64,000 bases of DNA, taken from Cellvibrio sp. PSBB006 (lineage in GTDB: Bacteria; Pseudomonadota; Gammaproteobacteria; Pseudomonadales; Cellvibrionaceae). The notes under the pieces are model-generated. The model made no database searches, was not told where the DNA came from, and worked only from the letters and a program-made list of their open reading frames with translations. Shown in pieces: positions 18,424-27,266 of this stretch. Both the position numbers and the translations under genes were made by a program. Each line of letters starts with the position of its first letter. Position 1 is the first letter of the stretch. The stretch is taken from the NCBI RefSeq assembly GCF_002162135.1, contig NZ_CP021382.1, positions 5,082,001 through 5,146,000 on the forward strand, written 5' to 3'.

Positions 18424-19890
18424 ATGTCCCACGGAAAAAACGGCGGCAAAGGCAAGCATCCCGGCAAATTGGGCAGCAAGCCGCGCGCCGATAAAAAAAC
18501 CAAAGCGCCATTAGATTTTGACTTTAGCCATGTCCCTAAACGCAACGCCGTGCGGCGTGAGGAAACAACGCCAGCGGCACGGCCTAACCAGCGCCTGGGC
18601 GAATTTGTCATTGATCGTTTAAGCCATGACGGTCGTGGCGTTACCCAGTGGCAGGGCAAGACGTTGTTTGTGGCAGATGCTCTGGCTGGCGAACGGGTTA
18701 CGGCACGTTTTATCAGCGAACACGGGCGCTATGCCGAGGCCGTGGTTGACGAGGTCATTGAGCCATCGTCACAACGTCAGATCCCGCCATGCCCCCATTA
18801 CCGGTTGTGTGGCGGCTGCCAGTTGCAGCACATGCCGGATGCCCGACAAATCCAGCTTAAACAAGATGCGCTGTTGGAACAGATGCAGCGCTGGGGCGGA
18901 CTCACGCCGCGCCACATCCTTCCTTCGATTCACCCACTGAGTACCGGCTACCGCAGTCGGGCGCGCCTGGGCGTGTGGTATGAAAAAGACGGCTCGGTGA
19001 CGCTGGGTTTTCGTCAGAGGCAGAGCAAGCAGTTGACTCAAATTGATGCGTGCCTGGTGTTGGCGCCCTCGTTAAATCGACTGCTCGCCCCTTTGCAACA
19101 ATGGCTGCGTGACTTGCAGTCCACCGCAGCGGTGACTCACCTGGAACTTATTGAAGCCAGTGCCGGCGCCGGGGTTATCGTCCGTCATACCAAGCGCTTG
19201 GCCGCTGACGATAAGCAGCGTTTGCGTCAACTGGCTGATGCACAGCAGTGTCAGGTTTGGCTGCAAGGTGATAAAGGGGCGGCACTTTCGACAATCGAGG
19301 GTGAGGTTTGCGATCCCCGGCTAAACTATGACTTACCGGAATTTTCACTGACCTTGGGATTTCACCCGCAGGATTTTATCCAGGTGAATCCTGCCGTAAA
19401 TCGGCAGATGGTCAGTCAGGCATTGAACTTGCTTAATCTGGCCGGCACGGAAAGAGTCCTGGACCTGTTTTGTGGCATCGGCAATTTCACCTTGCCCTTG
19501 GCACAGCGCAGCGCTGAAGTGATTGGCATTGAAGCGGTGGACGCTATGGTTGCGCGCGGACGTGAAAATGCCACCAGGAATGGGTTACAGAACGTAACCT
19601 TTATGGCAGCGGATTTGAGTAAATTAAGCGTCAATCAGTTACACCAGCGCTGCGGCAAGATCGACGCCATCCTGCTTGATCCACCGCGGGACGGGGCGCG
19701 TGAAATTGTTTCCAGTATTGGGCAACTTGCCGCCAAACGCATTGTCTACGTCAGTTGCAATCCTGCCACCCTGGCGCGTGATGCCAAATTATTAGCGGCG
19801 AGCGGCTATCAGCTCGACAGCCTGGGCGTGTTGGATATGTTCCCTCACACGGCTCATGTGGAATCCATGGCGTTGTTTGTGCGCCCTTAA
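18424..19890 (+). CDS. rlmD: 23S rRNA (uracil-1939-C5)-methyltransferase
   Basis: 488 residues. SAM-dependent enzyme that methylates U1939 of 23S rRNA. A Lys/Gly-rich N-terminal tail precedes a TRAM domain (about 56-113). Fe-S cluster cysteines include Cys123, Cys129 and Cys132 (CPHYRLCGGC), with a fourth in IDACLVL. The SAM motif is VLDLFCGIGNFTLPLA, and the nucleophilic Cys is in YVSCNPATLARD. The tail of about 50 residues is longer than in E. coli RlmD (433). It ends 21 bp before relA. Confidence 0.95.
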   Translation: MSHGKNGGKGKHPGKLGSKPRADKKTKAPLDFDFSHVPKRNAVRREETTPAARPNQRLGEFVIDRLSHDGRGVTQWQGKTLFVADALAGERVTARFISEHGRYAEAVVDEVIEPSSQRQIPPCPHYRLCGGCQLQHMPDARQIQLKQDALLEQMQRWGGLTPRHILPSIHPLSTGYRSRARLGVWYEKDGSVTLGFRQRQSKQLTQIDACLVLAPSLNRLLAPLQQWLRDLQSTAAVTHLELIEASAGAGVIVRHTKRLAADDKQRLRQLADAQQCQVWLQGDKGAALSTIEGEVCDPRLNYDLPEFSLTLGFHPQDFIQVNPAVNRQMVSQALNLLNLAGTERVLDLFCGIGNFTLPLAQRSAEVIGIEAVDAMVARGRENATRNGLQNVTFMAADLSKLSVNQLHQRCGKIDAILLDPPRDGAREIVSSIGQLAAKRIVYVSCNPATLARDAKLLAASGYQLDSLGVLDMFPHTAHVESMALFVRP

Positions 19891-19911
19891 TTGGTCGTTA
19901 GTGGATTTACT

Positions 19912-22149
19912 ATGGTTAAAGTCAGACAAGACCACCCCATTGCCGCCGATGGCAATGTCGATATCGATGCCTGGATCGAGCGGATCAATGGCATCGATTC
20001 CCAGCCCGAAGCCACTCGAAAAGAATTGCGTAAAGCCTGCGAAGTCAGCCTGGCGGCGGCCAGCATTCACAGTGATTTCCAGCACAACTGGGGCGGGGAC
20101 GCCAACTCTTTCCAAATTGGTCTGGAGATGGCGGAAATCCTCGCCGATTTGCAACTGGATCAGGACACGCTCGTCGCCGCCATCCTCTATCGCGCGGTGC
20201 GCGAAAACAAAATTCCCCTGGTTGATGTGCAACAACAGTTTGGCGATACCGTCGCCAAGTTGGTGAAAGGTGTGTTGCGCATGGCGGCGATCAGCTACCA
20301 GCGCAACGATAACGAAGAACGTATCCTCGGTCGCCAATCCCAGGAGCAGGCGGAAAATATCCGCAAGATGCTGGTGGCGATGGTTGATGACGTGCGTGTT
20401 GCCCTCATCAAACTGGCCGAGCGCACTTGTGCTATCCGGTCAGTCAAAACCGTTAGCGTTGAGCGTCGTCGGCAGGTCGCGCGGGAAGTAGCCGATGTCT
20501 ACGCGCCCCTGGCTCATCGTCTGGGGATCGGCCATATCAAATGGGAATTGGAGGACTTGTCCTTCCGCTACCTGGAGCCGGAGGAATATAAACGCATCGC
20601 TCGCTTGCTGGATGAGCGGCGCATGGCGCGGCAGGAATACATCGACAATATGCTGGCGCTGCTGCGCTCGGAATTGTTGGCGGCTCATATCGATGGCGAA
20701 GTCACCGGGCGCGCGAAACATATCTACAGCATCTGGCGCAAGATGAAGCGCAAGGGCATCGATTTTTCCCAGGTTTACGATATCCGCGCGGTGCGCATCC
20801 TCGTGCCCACGGTGCGTGATTGCTACACGGTGTTGGGGATCGTCCACAGTCTCTGGCGCAACATCCCCCACGAATTTGATGACTATATTGCCTCACCCAA
20901 GGAGAACGGTTATCGCTCGCTGCACACGGCGGTGATGGGGCCGGAAAACAAGGTGCTGGAGATTCAGATTCGCACCCACACCATGCACGAAGAATCCGAA
21001 TACGGTGTGTGCGCACACTGGCGCTACAAAGGCACCGACAAGGAAAACGTGCAGGACAGCTATGAGCAAAAAATTTCCTGGTTGCGTCAGGTTCTTGAAT
21101 GGCACGACGAACTGGGCGGCGAGCCTCTGAAAGATGATTTGCGCAGCGTCAACCAGGATCGCATCTACGTCTTTACGCCAGAAGGTCACGTCGTTGATTT
21201 GCCTAAAACTGCCACGCCGCTGGACTTCGCCTACCGTATCCATACGGATGTGGGGCATCGCTGTCGCGGGGCCAAGGTAAACAACCGGATTGTGCCGCTC
21301 AACTATCACCTGAATAACGCAGACCAGGTGGAAATCCTGACCGGCAAGCGCGAAGCGCCGAGCCGCGATTGGTTGTCGCCGGCTTTGGGTTATGTGAACA
21401 CCGCGCGGGCACGGGCCAAGGTGCAGCATTGGTTTAAGGTGCAGGCGCGCGATCAGAATATTGCGGAAGGTCAGGCACTGTTGGATCGGGAATTCAAACG
21501 CTTGGCGTTGCTCGATCTGGACTTTGAGGAGCTGGCCCAGCGTCTGCATTTCGCCAGTCTCGACGATCTTTACGCGGCGGTGGGCGCGAGCGATGTCGGT
21601 GTCGGTCAGGTACTTAATGCCGCGCAAAAACTCCTGGATCTGGCTAACCCGAAAGAGCCGGTCATTCCGTTTCGGGCCAAGTCGTCGCACAAGAAAAAAG
21701 AATCGGATTTTTATATTGAAGGTGTGGGCAATCTGCTGACCCAGATCGCCAACTGCTGCAACCCGGTGCCGGGCGATGCAATCACGGGTTACATTACCTT
21801 GGGCAAAGGCGTATCTATCCATCGCCAGGATTGCAGCAATGTACTGCAACTTCAGGCGGACGAACCGCAGCGCATCATCAAGGTGGAGTGGGGCTCCGCG
21901 CCGCAAAGTGCCTACTCGGTGGATATCATCATCGAAGCCTACGACCGCTATGGTTTGCTGCGCGATATTACGGCGCTGCTGGATAACGAGCGGATCAACA
22001 TCAGTGCATTGCAAACCTTATCGGACAAACGCAAAAATACGGTGGATATGCTGATCACTGCCGAGATTCGCAGCATTAATGAGTTGAGCCGCATATTGAC
22101 GCGCTTGAATCAATTACCCAACATCGCCTCGGCGCGCCGTAAACATTAA
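19912..22149 (+). CDS. relA: GTP pyrophosphokinase RelA
   Basis: 745 residues. Ribosome-linked (p)ppGpp synthetase of the stringent response. Order: inactive hydrolase-like domain (no HD motif in the first 200 residues), synthetase domain (YDIRAVRILV, YIASPKENGYRSLHT), TGS (RIYVFTPEGHVVDLP), helical/zinc-finger region (IANCCNPVPGD), and C-terminal ACT. The missing HD pair makes it RelA rather than SpoT. The ATG giving MVKVRQDHP matches the known gammaproteobacterial start; an in-frame TTG 21 bases earlier is unlikely. It is followed by a palindromic repeat and mazG. Confidence 0.96.
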   Translation: MVKVRQDHPIAADGNVDIDAWIERINGIDSQPEATRKELRKACEVSLAAASIHSDFQHNWGGDANSFQIGLEMAEILADLQLDQDTLVAAILYRAVRENKIPLVDVQQQFGDTVAKLVKGVLRMAAISYQRNDNEERILGRQSQEQAENIRKMLVAMVDDVRVALIKLAERTCAIRSVKTVSVERRRQVAREVADVYAPLAHRLGIGHIKWELEDLSFRYLEPEEYKRIARLLDERRMARQEYIDNMLALLRSELLAAHIDGEVTGRAKHIYSIWRKMKRKGIDFSQVYDIRAVRILVPTVRDCYTVLGIVHSLWRNIPHEFDDYIASPKENGYRSLHTAVMGPENKVLEIQIRTHTMHEESEYGVCAHWRYKGTDKENVQDSYEQKISWLRQVLEWHDELGGEPLKDDLRSVNQDRIYVFTPEGHVVDLPKTATPLDFAYRIHTDVGHRCRGAKVNNRIVPLNYHLNNADQVEILTGKREAPSRDWLSPALGYVNTARARAKVQHWFKVQARDQNIAEGQALLDREFKRLALLDLDFEELAQRLHFASLDDLYAAVGASDVGVGQVLNAAQKLLDLANPKEPVIPFRAKSSHKKKESDFYIEGVGNLLTQIANCCNPVPGDAITGYITLGKGVSIHRQDCSNVLQLQADEPQRIIKVEWGSAPQSAYSVDIIIEAYDRYGLLRDITALLDNERINISALQTLSDKRKNTVDMLITAEIRSINELSRILTRLNQLPNIASARRKH

Positions 22150-22169
22150 TTTTTGTCACACTGGAATAT

Positions 22170-22210
22170 GTAGGTCGAATTAGCGGCGCCATGCGCCGCG
22201 TAATCCGACA
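22170..22210. repeat. REP-like palindrome, copy 1
   Basis: Imperfect palindrome of 41 bp: GTAGGTCGAATTA, inner stem GCGGCGC / GCGCCGC around CAT, then GTAATCCGAC. The outer arms match those of a second copy at 63734-63766. Located in the relA-mazG gap. It resembles the short palindromic repeats scattered between genes in many gammaproteobacteria. Confidence 0.75.
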
Positions 22211-22253
22211 CCACATTCGCTCAACATCCAACTCATCACTCAAAGGACTTCGC

Positions 22254-23057
22254 GTGAACCAACCGCAATACACTGTTGATGATCTGCTATACCTCATGGC
22301 CCGACTGCGCGATCCCGATACCGGTTGCCCCTGGGATATCAAACAGGATTACGCCAGCATCGCACCCTCCACCATTGAAGAAGCCTACGAAGTCGTCGAC
22401 GCGATTGAGAAGCAGGATTTTGCTCATCTGAGCGAGGAGCTGGGCGATCTGTTGTTCCAGGTAATTTTCTATACCCGGATCGGCAAAGAAGAAGGTCGGT
22501 TTGATTTTGCCAGTGTCGTATCCGACCTGGTGGCCAAACTGGTGCGTCGACATCCCCACGTATTTCCTGACGGCACCTTGCACAGCAAAATCGATAATCG
22601 CCATACGTTGCCGGTGGATGTAAAAGCCCGTTGGGAAACCATCAAACAACAGGAGCGGGAAGCTAAAGGCAAAACTGGCTTGCTGGATGATGTGCCGGTC
22701 AATTTGCCGTCCCTCACGCGTGCGACCAAATTGCAAAAACGCGCGGCCTCAGTGGGTTTCGATTGGGATGATATTCAGGGGCCGATTGCCAAGGTACGCG
22801 AAGAACTGGTCGAAGTGGAAGATGCACTGGCGCAGCAGGATGCCCATGCGGTCGAAGAAGAGGTGGGCGATTTGCTGTTTGCGGTGGTGAATATTACCCG
22901 CTACCTCAAGATTGATGCCGAAGCCGCCCTGCGCGCGGCGAATCGCAAATTTGAACAGCGCTTCCAGTATATGGAGCAGCAGAGCGCTCGCCCCTTGGCG
23001 GAATCCTCAATGGATGACATGAATCGCCTGTGGGATGAAGCCAAGAAAATCGACTGA
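22254..23057 (+). CDS. mazG: Nucleoside triphosphate pyrophosphohydrolase MazG
   Basis: 267 residues with two MazG folds. It hydrolyses NTPs to NMPs and pyrophosphate and can moderate (p)ppGpp levels in E. coli. Metal-binding EExxE-type helices are visible twice: TIEEAYEVVDAI / EELGDLLFQV in the first half and EELVEVEDAL / EEVGDLLFAVVN in the second. The GTG start has AAAGGA 6 bases upstream; an upstream ATG falls inside the REP-like palindrome and is not credible. It directly follows relA, as in E. coli and Pseudomonas. Confidence 0.94.
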   Translation: MNQPQYTVDDLLYLMARLRDPDTGCPWDIKQDYASIAPSTIEEAYEVVDAIEKQDFAHLSEELGDLLFQVIFYTRIGKEEGRFDFASVVSDLVAKLVRRHPHVFPDGTLHSKIDNRHTLPVDVKARWETIKQQEREAKGKTGLLDDVPVNLPSLTRATKLQKRAASVGFDWDDIQGPIAKVREELVEVEDALAQQDAHAVEEEVGDLLFAVVNITRYLKIDAEAALRAANRKFEQRFQYMEQQSARPLAESSMDDMNRLWDEAKKID

Positions 23058-23239
23058 CATACTTGTATCGCTTCGTATAAAAAAAAACCGATTCATAACT
23101 TTTTGTCTGGTGTGACCTACTTCAAAACCAGCTATGCTCTGAACATGCTCTTCGCGATGAAAAATGCGCAAGGTGGTCGTAACAGTCGTCGACTGGATGC
23201 TTCCGTCCGTAGAATAAATGCAGTCAGAGAGAGGTTAGC

Positions 23240-24496
23240 TTGGATCGGCGTGAAGTGCAGCCGGGATATGTGGATACCAGCCGGCAAACGGTAAAGATCC
23301 ACATTTCAGAGCTGAAAATCGGTATGTACGTATCCAAACTCGATCGGGATTGGCTTGAGACGCCGTTTCTGATGCAAGGGTTTATCGTAGAAAGTCTGGA
23401 TGATATCGACACCGTAGCCGAATACTCTGAATATATCTGGGTCGATGCCGTACAGGACACCTGGATACCACCGGAAGAGCGGGCCATCCTCGGCCCCAAA
23501 CCCCAAGCCAAAATTACCTACATCAATAAAGTGTCTGCGGAGCAGGAACGCGCAGCTGCGGTCAGTGTGTATCGCGAAGCGCGCCGGCTCACCAAAACCC
23601 TGCTGGACGATGTACGCCTCGGCGGTGTCATCAATACTGAACAAGCCAAATCCACCGTAAAAGATTGTGTGCAAAGCGTGTTGCGCAATGCTGATGCTTT
23701 GCTGTGGATGTCGCGCATGCGTAACGAAGATGAGTACACATCGGAACACTGTTTGAACGTGTGTATTCTCGCCATCGCCTTTGGCCGCCACTTGGGCATG
23801 AGCGAACCGGAGCTGGAAAAACTCGGCTTGTGCGGTTTGCTGCATGATGTGGGCAAGATGCGCGTACCCCATGAAATATTGAATAAACCGGGTGAGTTGA
23901 CGCCTAAAGAATTCAACATGATCAAAGCCCACACGGTGCACGGGCGGAATTTATTGATGTCGTCGCCCGGTATTTATCACGGTGCGGTGGACGTGGCTTA
24001 CAGTCATCACGAACGTATTGATGGCAACGGGTATCCGCGCAAATTAAAAGCTTCGGGTATTTCCGATTTTGCGCGCATTATTGCCATCGTTGATGCATAT
24101 GATGCGATGACGGCGGATCGCTGCTATTCCCGTTCTATTCCCAGTACGGATGCCTTGAAAAATATCTTCAAGGATCGCGGTACGCATTTTGATGAGCGGC
24201 TTGCGCTGGAGTTTATGAAGTGTGTCGGTTTGTATCCGCCGGGTAGTCTGGTGGAGTTGGTTAACGGTAGTGTGGGTATTGTGTTGGAAACCAATCACCG
24301 GTATCGCCATTTGCCGCGGGTGATTGTGGTGCATGATCAGAGTGGTAAGTTGGAGAAGGAGCAGGTGTTGAATCTTGCGGAGATTGAGCAGGGGAATCTT
24401 GATAAAAGTTTTTTGGTGAAACGCGCTTTGCGCGATGGTAGTCATGATGTTTTTATTCGGGATTATAAGGAGAAGGGGTTGGTGTTTAGGATTTGA
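23240..24496 (+). CDS. HD-GYP cyclic-di-GMP phosphodiesterase with DUF3391 domain
   Basis: 418 residues. The N-terminal DUF3391 region (about 15-125, ISELKIGMYVSKLDRDWLET) precedes an HD-GYP domain (about 155-330). Key residues are intact: His202-Asp203 (GLLHDVGKMRVP), HHERIDGNGYP with GYP at 264-266, and VDAYDAMTADR. Such proteins degrade c-di-GMP and regulate motility and biofilm formation. The start is TTG, supported by an AGAGAGAGG purine run about 6 bases upstream. The last 250 bp are noticeably G+T rich on the coding strand. It converges with greB across a long hairpin repeat. Confidence 0.92.
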   Translation: MDRREVQPGYVDTSRQTVKIHISELKIGMYVSKLDRDWLETPFLMQGFIVESLDDIDTVAEYSEYIWVDAVQDTWIPPEERAILGPKPQAKITYINKVSAEQERAAAVSVYREARRLTKTLLDDVRLGGVINTEQAKSTVKDCVQSVLRNADALLWMSRMRNEDEYTSEHCLNVCILAIAFGRHLGMSEPELEKLGLCGLLHDVGKMRVPHEILNKPGELTPKEFNMIKAHTVHGRNLLMSSPGIYHGAVDVAYSHHERIDGNGYPRKLKASGISDFARIIAIVDAYDAMTADRCYSRSIPSTDALKNIFKDRGTHFDERLALEFMKCVGLYPPGSLVELVNGSVGIVLETNHRYRHLPRVIVVHDQSGKLEKEQVLNLAEIEQGNLDKSFLVKRALRDGSHDVFIRDYKEKGLVFRI

Positions 24497-24514
24497 GGGT
24501 TTTCATGTGATAGA

Positions 24515-24640
24515 AAAAGGTGCTTCGTAGTTCGTTTGGCATTAGGCCTTTTATTTTGAAAGCGCATGAATACATCCTTATAGCTCCCTCAAGTCGTCCT
24601 TGACTTGAGGGTTTCAAAATAAAAGGCCTAATACCAAACT
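24515..24640. repeat. Long hairpin repeat, copy A
   Basis: Outer arms of 28 bp (24534-24561 and 24612-24639) pair at 27 positions. Between them are a 24-nt unpaired segment with CATGAATACATCC and an inner 10-bp stem CCCTCAAGTC / GACTTGAGGG with a 6-nt loop. Copy B at 53424-53549 has the same layout and lengths. It lies between the converging HD-GYP and greB genes. The left flank matches, reversed, the right flank of copy B at 19 of 25 positions. Confidence 0.9.
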
Positions 24641-24670
24641 TGTATTGTGCCAGCGTCAATTTTGTTAGAG

Positions 24671-25183
24671 TCAGCTCTCACTATAATCGCGATATTCAAT
24701 CGCAGTGATGTTATAAATTTCTTCACCCTCGGGTTTGCGCAGCACAATTTCATCATCCAACTGTTTGCGTAACATGGCTTTGGCCAAGGGTGAGTCCATG
24801 CTGAGCTTTCGTTGGCTCACGTCGAATTCATCCGGGCCGACAATCTGCCATAGGTGTTCATTTCCGTCTTCATCTTCCAGCGTCACCCATGCACCGAAAA
24901 ATACCCGGCTTTGATCTTCCGGTAAACGATCCACAACGGTTAATACTTCCAGGCGTTTGCTGAGAAAGCGCACGCGCGAGTCAATTTCGCGCAGGCGGCG
25001 TTTGCCGTAGATGTAGTCGCCGTTTTCAGAGCGGTCGCCGTTTTTTGCGGCTTCATGGACTGTCTGGGTTACTTGCGGGCGTTCAACTTTCCATAGATGG
25101 GTTAATTCATCTTTTAAACGCTTTGCGCCGGCAGCGGTGATATAGGCCGAGCCTTTGACTGATGGGGGACGCCAACGACCCAT
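24671..25183 (-). CDS. greB: Transcription elongation factor GreB
   Basis: 170 residues. It rescues backtracked RNA polymerase by stimulating transcript cleavage. An N-terminal coiled coil (ITAAGAKRLKDELTHLW ... ENGDYIYGKRRLREID) carries the acidic tip residues, followed by the FKBP-like C-terminal domain (GAWVTLEDEDG, SPLAKAML). The basic patch and length favour GreB over GreA. The ATG giving MGRWRPPSVKG starts 5 bp after the stop of the S9 peptidase gene, so the two likely form one leftward transcript. Confidence 0.93.
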   Translation of the reverse strand: MGRWRPPSVKGSAYITAAGAKRLKDELTHLWKVERPQVTQTVHEAAKNGDRSENGDYIYGKRRLREIDSRVRFLSKRLEVLTVVDRLPEDQSRVFFGAWVTLEDEDGNEHLWQIVGPDEFDVSQRKLSMDSPLAKAMLRKQLDDEIVLRKPEGEEIYNITAIEYRDYSES

Positions 25184-25188
25184 GATGC

Positions 25189-27144
25189 TCAGTGCTCCAG
25201 ATGGGTAATGTGAATGGGAGAAATGGATTCTGCTAACGCGAAGCCAAAGATCTTGCTGTAAAAAAATAATTCTGCTTCGATGGCCCGCTGGATATTGTGT
25301 GCCTGGCGAAAGCCGTGGGCTTCTTCGGGGAAGGTGATGTAGGCGTTGGGAATGCCTTTTGCGGTGAGTGCCTTGACCATGGCTTCGGCCTGGTTGGGTG
25401 GTACCACCTTGTCTTGTAAGCCTTGTAAAAAAATGACCGGGCACTGTAATTGATCGATGTGACACAGTGGGGAGCGTGCGAGGTATAGCGCTTTTTCTTC
25501 GGGGTAGGTGCCGATTAAATTATCGAGATAACGGGCTTCGAATTTATGTGTATCCTGCGTCAGTGTTTCTAGGTTGCCAATGCCGTAAAGGCTCGCGCCT
25601 GCGGTAAAACGTTTACTGAAGGTTAGTGCGGCCAATACCGTGTAACCGCCGGCACTGCTACCGCGAATGGCCAATTTATTTTTATCCACTAAGCCTTGGG
25701 TAATTAAAAAATCGGCACCGCTGCAGACATCAATCACATCGGTTACGCCCCAGTTGTGTTTTAACCGGTCGCGGTATTGGCGGCCATAGCCGGTGCTGCC
25801 GCGATAGTTTACGTCGAGCACCGCAAATCCGCGGCTGGTCCAAAACTGGATTTTGAGATTCAGTGTTGAAGACGTTGCCGCTGTCGGGCCACCGTGGCAC
25901 ATCACAATCAATGGTGGTTTTGATTCGGCAGGCGCGATGAATTCCGGGTTGTGCGGGGGGTAATAAAAACCGTGCGCAATTTCCTGATCCTGGGTTGGAA
26001 AACTCACGGCCTGGGGGTCGGACAAATAAGCAATGTCGGGTGTTTGCTGTGCGCTTTGTGCCAGGGGCGTTAGTGATTCGTTCGCATGATCGTAAACATA
26101 CAGCTGCGTGCTGCGTTGCGGATTTCCGCCGAGCAACAATGCTTTGCCTGCGCAGCAGTGGATGGCGGAAATGTCGGTTAAGTCGCAAGGAATACTACAA
26201 AGGTTTTGGGTCGGCAAATCCAGATATGCTAAATGCCAGCGACCCTGTTGGCTGTAACAACACAAAAGTGTATCGGCGTTAAGAAAGCCAAAAGTCGACA
26301 TGCCGAAGACCCAGCGTGGTGTGGCAAACTCCGCTTCCATTTCGTACAGCGCCTGGAGTTCTGTGCTGTCGTTTTTTTGCGCCGCCCAACGATAGATATT
26401 CCACCAATTATTTTTATCGGAGACCAGAAAGAGATCTCCTTCAGGAGACCATTCCGGTAGAAAGATAGATTCTTTTTCGCTGCCGGCAATTTTTTTGCTC
26501 GTGCTCAGTGTATTGTCATCGGTGAAATCCGCGATAAAACATTCGGTACCGTCCCACGGCATTTGTGGGTGTTGCCACGACAGCCACGACAGGCTTGTGC
26601 CGCCTGGACTCAGGCGCGGGTTGCTATAAAAATCTGCACCGCTGACCAGCAATCTGACTTCCAGAGACGCATCCAGTGATAAAGCGACAATCGCACTGAC
26701 GGGTTCCTGTCCGGGTTGCGAATGGTCTTCGCGCACGCAAATTAATTGCTGGCGTTGTTCATCCACACAAAAATCGGCATAACAATATTGTCCTTCCGGA
26801 CTGAGCGGTTGCAGTGTGTGATGGGCGGTGTCCAGGCGGTATACGCGTTGGTCAGCATCCAGCATCAGATAAACAAAGTCCCTATGAACCGTGTAATTAC
26901 CTCCGCCATATTCATAGGCGCGTGTGCGCACACTGGCGGGGGCTGGTAACAGATCTTCGCGCACACCATCACGCAAGCGGACCAGCGCATTGCGCCCTTT
27001 TTCCTGCGGACGGGATTCCAGCCAATAAATTACCTCACCGTCAAAACGCGGTTCGTTCAGCTGCACGGTTTTTTCAGTCAGCGACGCGGCGCTGATGGGT
27101 GATGCCCAACTGCCGTAGGCGGCGGTTAACGGTGTCTGTTTCAT
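25189..27144 (-). CDS. S9 family peptidase (prolyl oligopeptidase type)
   Basis: 651 residues. An N-terminal beta-propeller (to about residue 375) caps a C-terminal alpha/beta hydrolase domain. The triad is visible: Ser497 (RGSSAGGY), Asp578 (LQGLQDKVVPP) and His610 (EEAHGF). The family includes dipeptidyl aminopeptidases and acylaminoacyl peptidases that act on short peptides. No signal peptide is evident, so it is probably cytoplasmic. The start is the ATG giving MKQTPLT; a TTG two codons upstream is possible. It is followed closely by greB and is divergent from tilS. Confidence 0.9.
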   Translation of the reverse strand: MKQTPLTAAYGSWASPISAASLTEKTVQLNEPRFDGEVIYWLESRPQEKGRNALVRLRDGVREDLLPAPASVRTRAYEYGGGNYTVHRDFVYLMLDADQRVYRLDTAHHTLQPLSPEGQYCYADFCVDEQRQQLICVREDHSQPGQEPVSAIVALSLDASLEVRLLVSGADFYSNPRLSPGGTSLSWLSWQHPQMPWDGTECFIADFTDDNTLSTSKKIAGSEKESIFLPEWSPEGDLFLVSDKNNWWNIYRWAAQKNDSTELQALYEMEAEFATPRWVFGMSTFGFLNADTLLCCYSQQGRWHLAYLDLPTQNLCSIPCDLTDISAIHCCAGKALLLGGNPQRSTQLYVYDHANESLTPLAQSAQQTPDIAYLSDPQAVSFPTQDQEIAHGFYYPPHNPEFIAPAESKPPLIVMCHGGPTAATSSTLNLKIQFWTSRGFAVLDVNYRGSTGYGRQYRDRLKHNWGVTDVIDVCSGADFLITQGLVDKNKLAIRGSSAGGYTVLAALTFSKRFTAGASLYGIGNLETLTQDTHKFEARYLDNLIGTYPEEKALYLARSPLCHIDQLQCPVIFLQGLQDKVVPPNQAEAMVKALTAKGIPNAYITFPEEAHGFRQAHNIQRAIEAELFFYSKIFGFALAESISPIHITHLEH

Positions 27145-27266
27145 AAACAAAGCCTGCTCGTGAAGTTGCCGGCATTGTGCCTGTGCTTGATCGGGGACTT
27201 CAACCGCCGGTTTTTATTCCGTGTGGATTCGGGTTTAATGGCGTCATTCACACGTGGACTTCATCT

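Noticed and set aside
23103..23294. 63-codon frame between mazG and the HD-GYP gene.
   Set aside because: It overlaps the HD-GYP start, has no recognisable domain and no good ribosome site.
24515..24640. Integron attC-like recombination site or cassette array.
   Set aside because: The arms start with GTTTG and end with CAAAC rather than the RYYYAAC / GTTRRRY core sites, there is no integrase, and the two copies are 29 kb apart.
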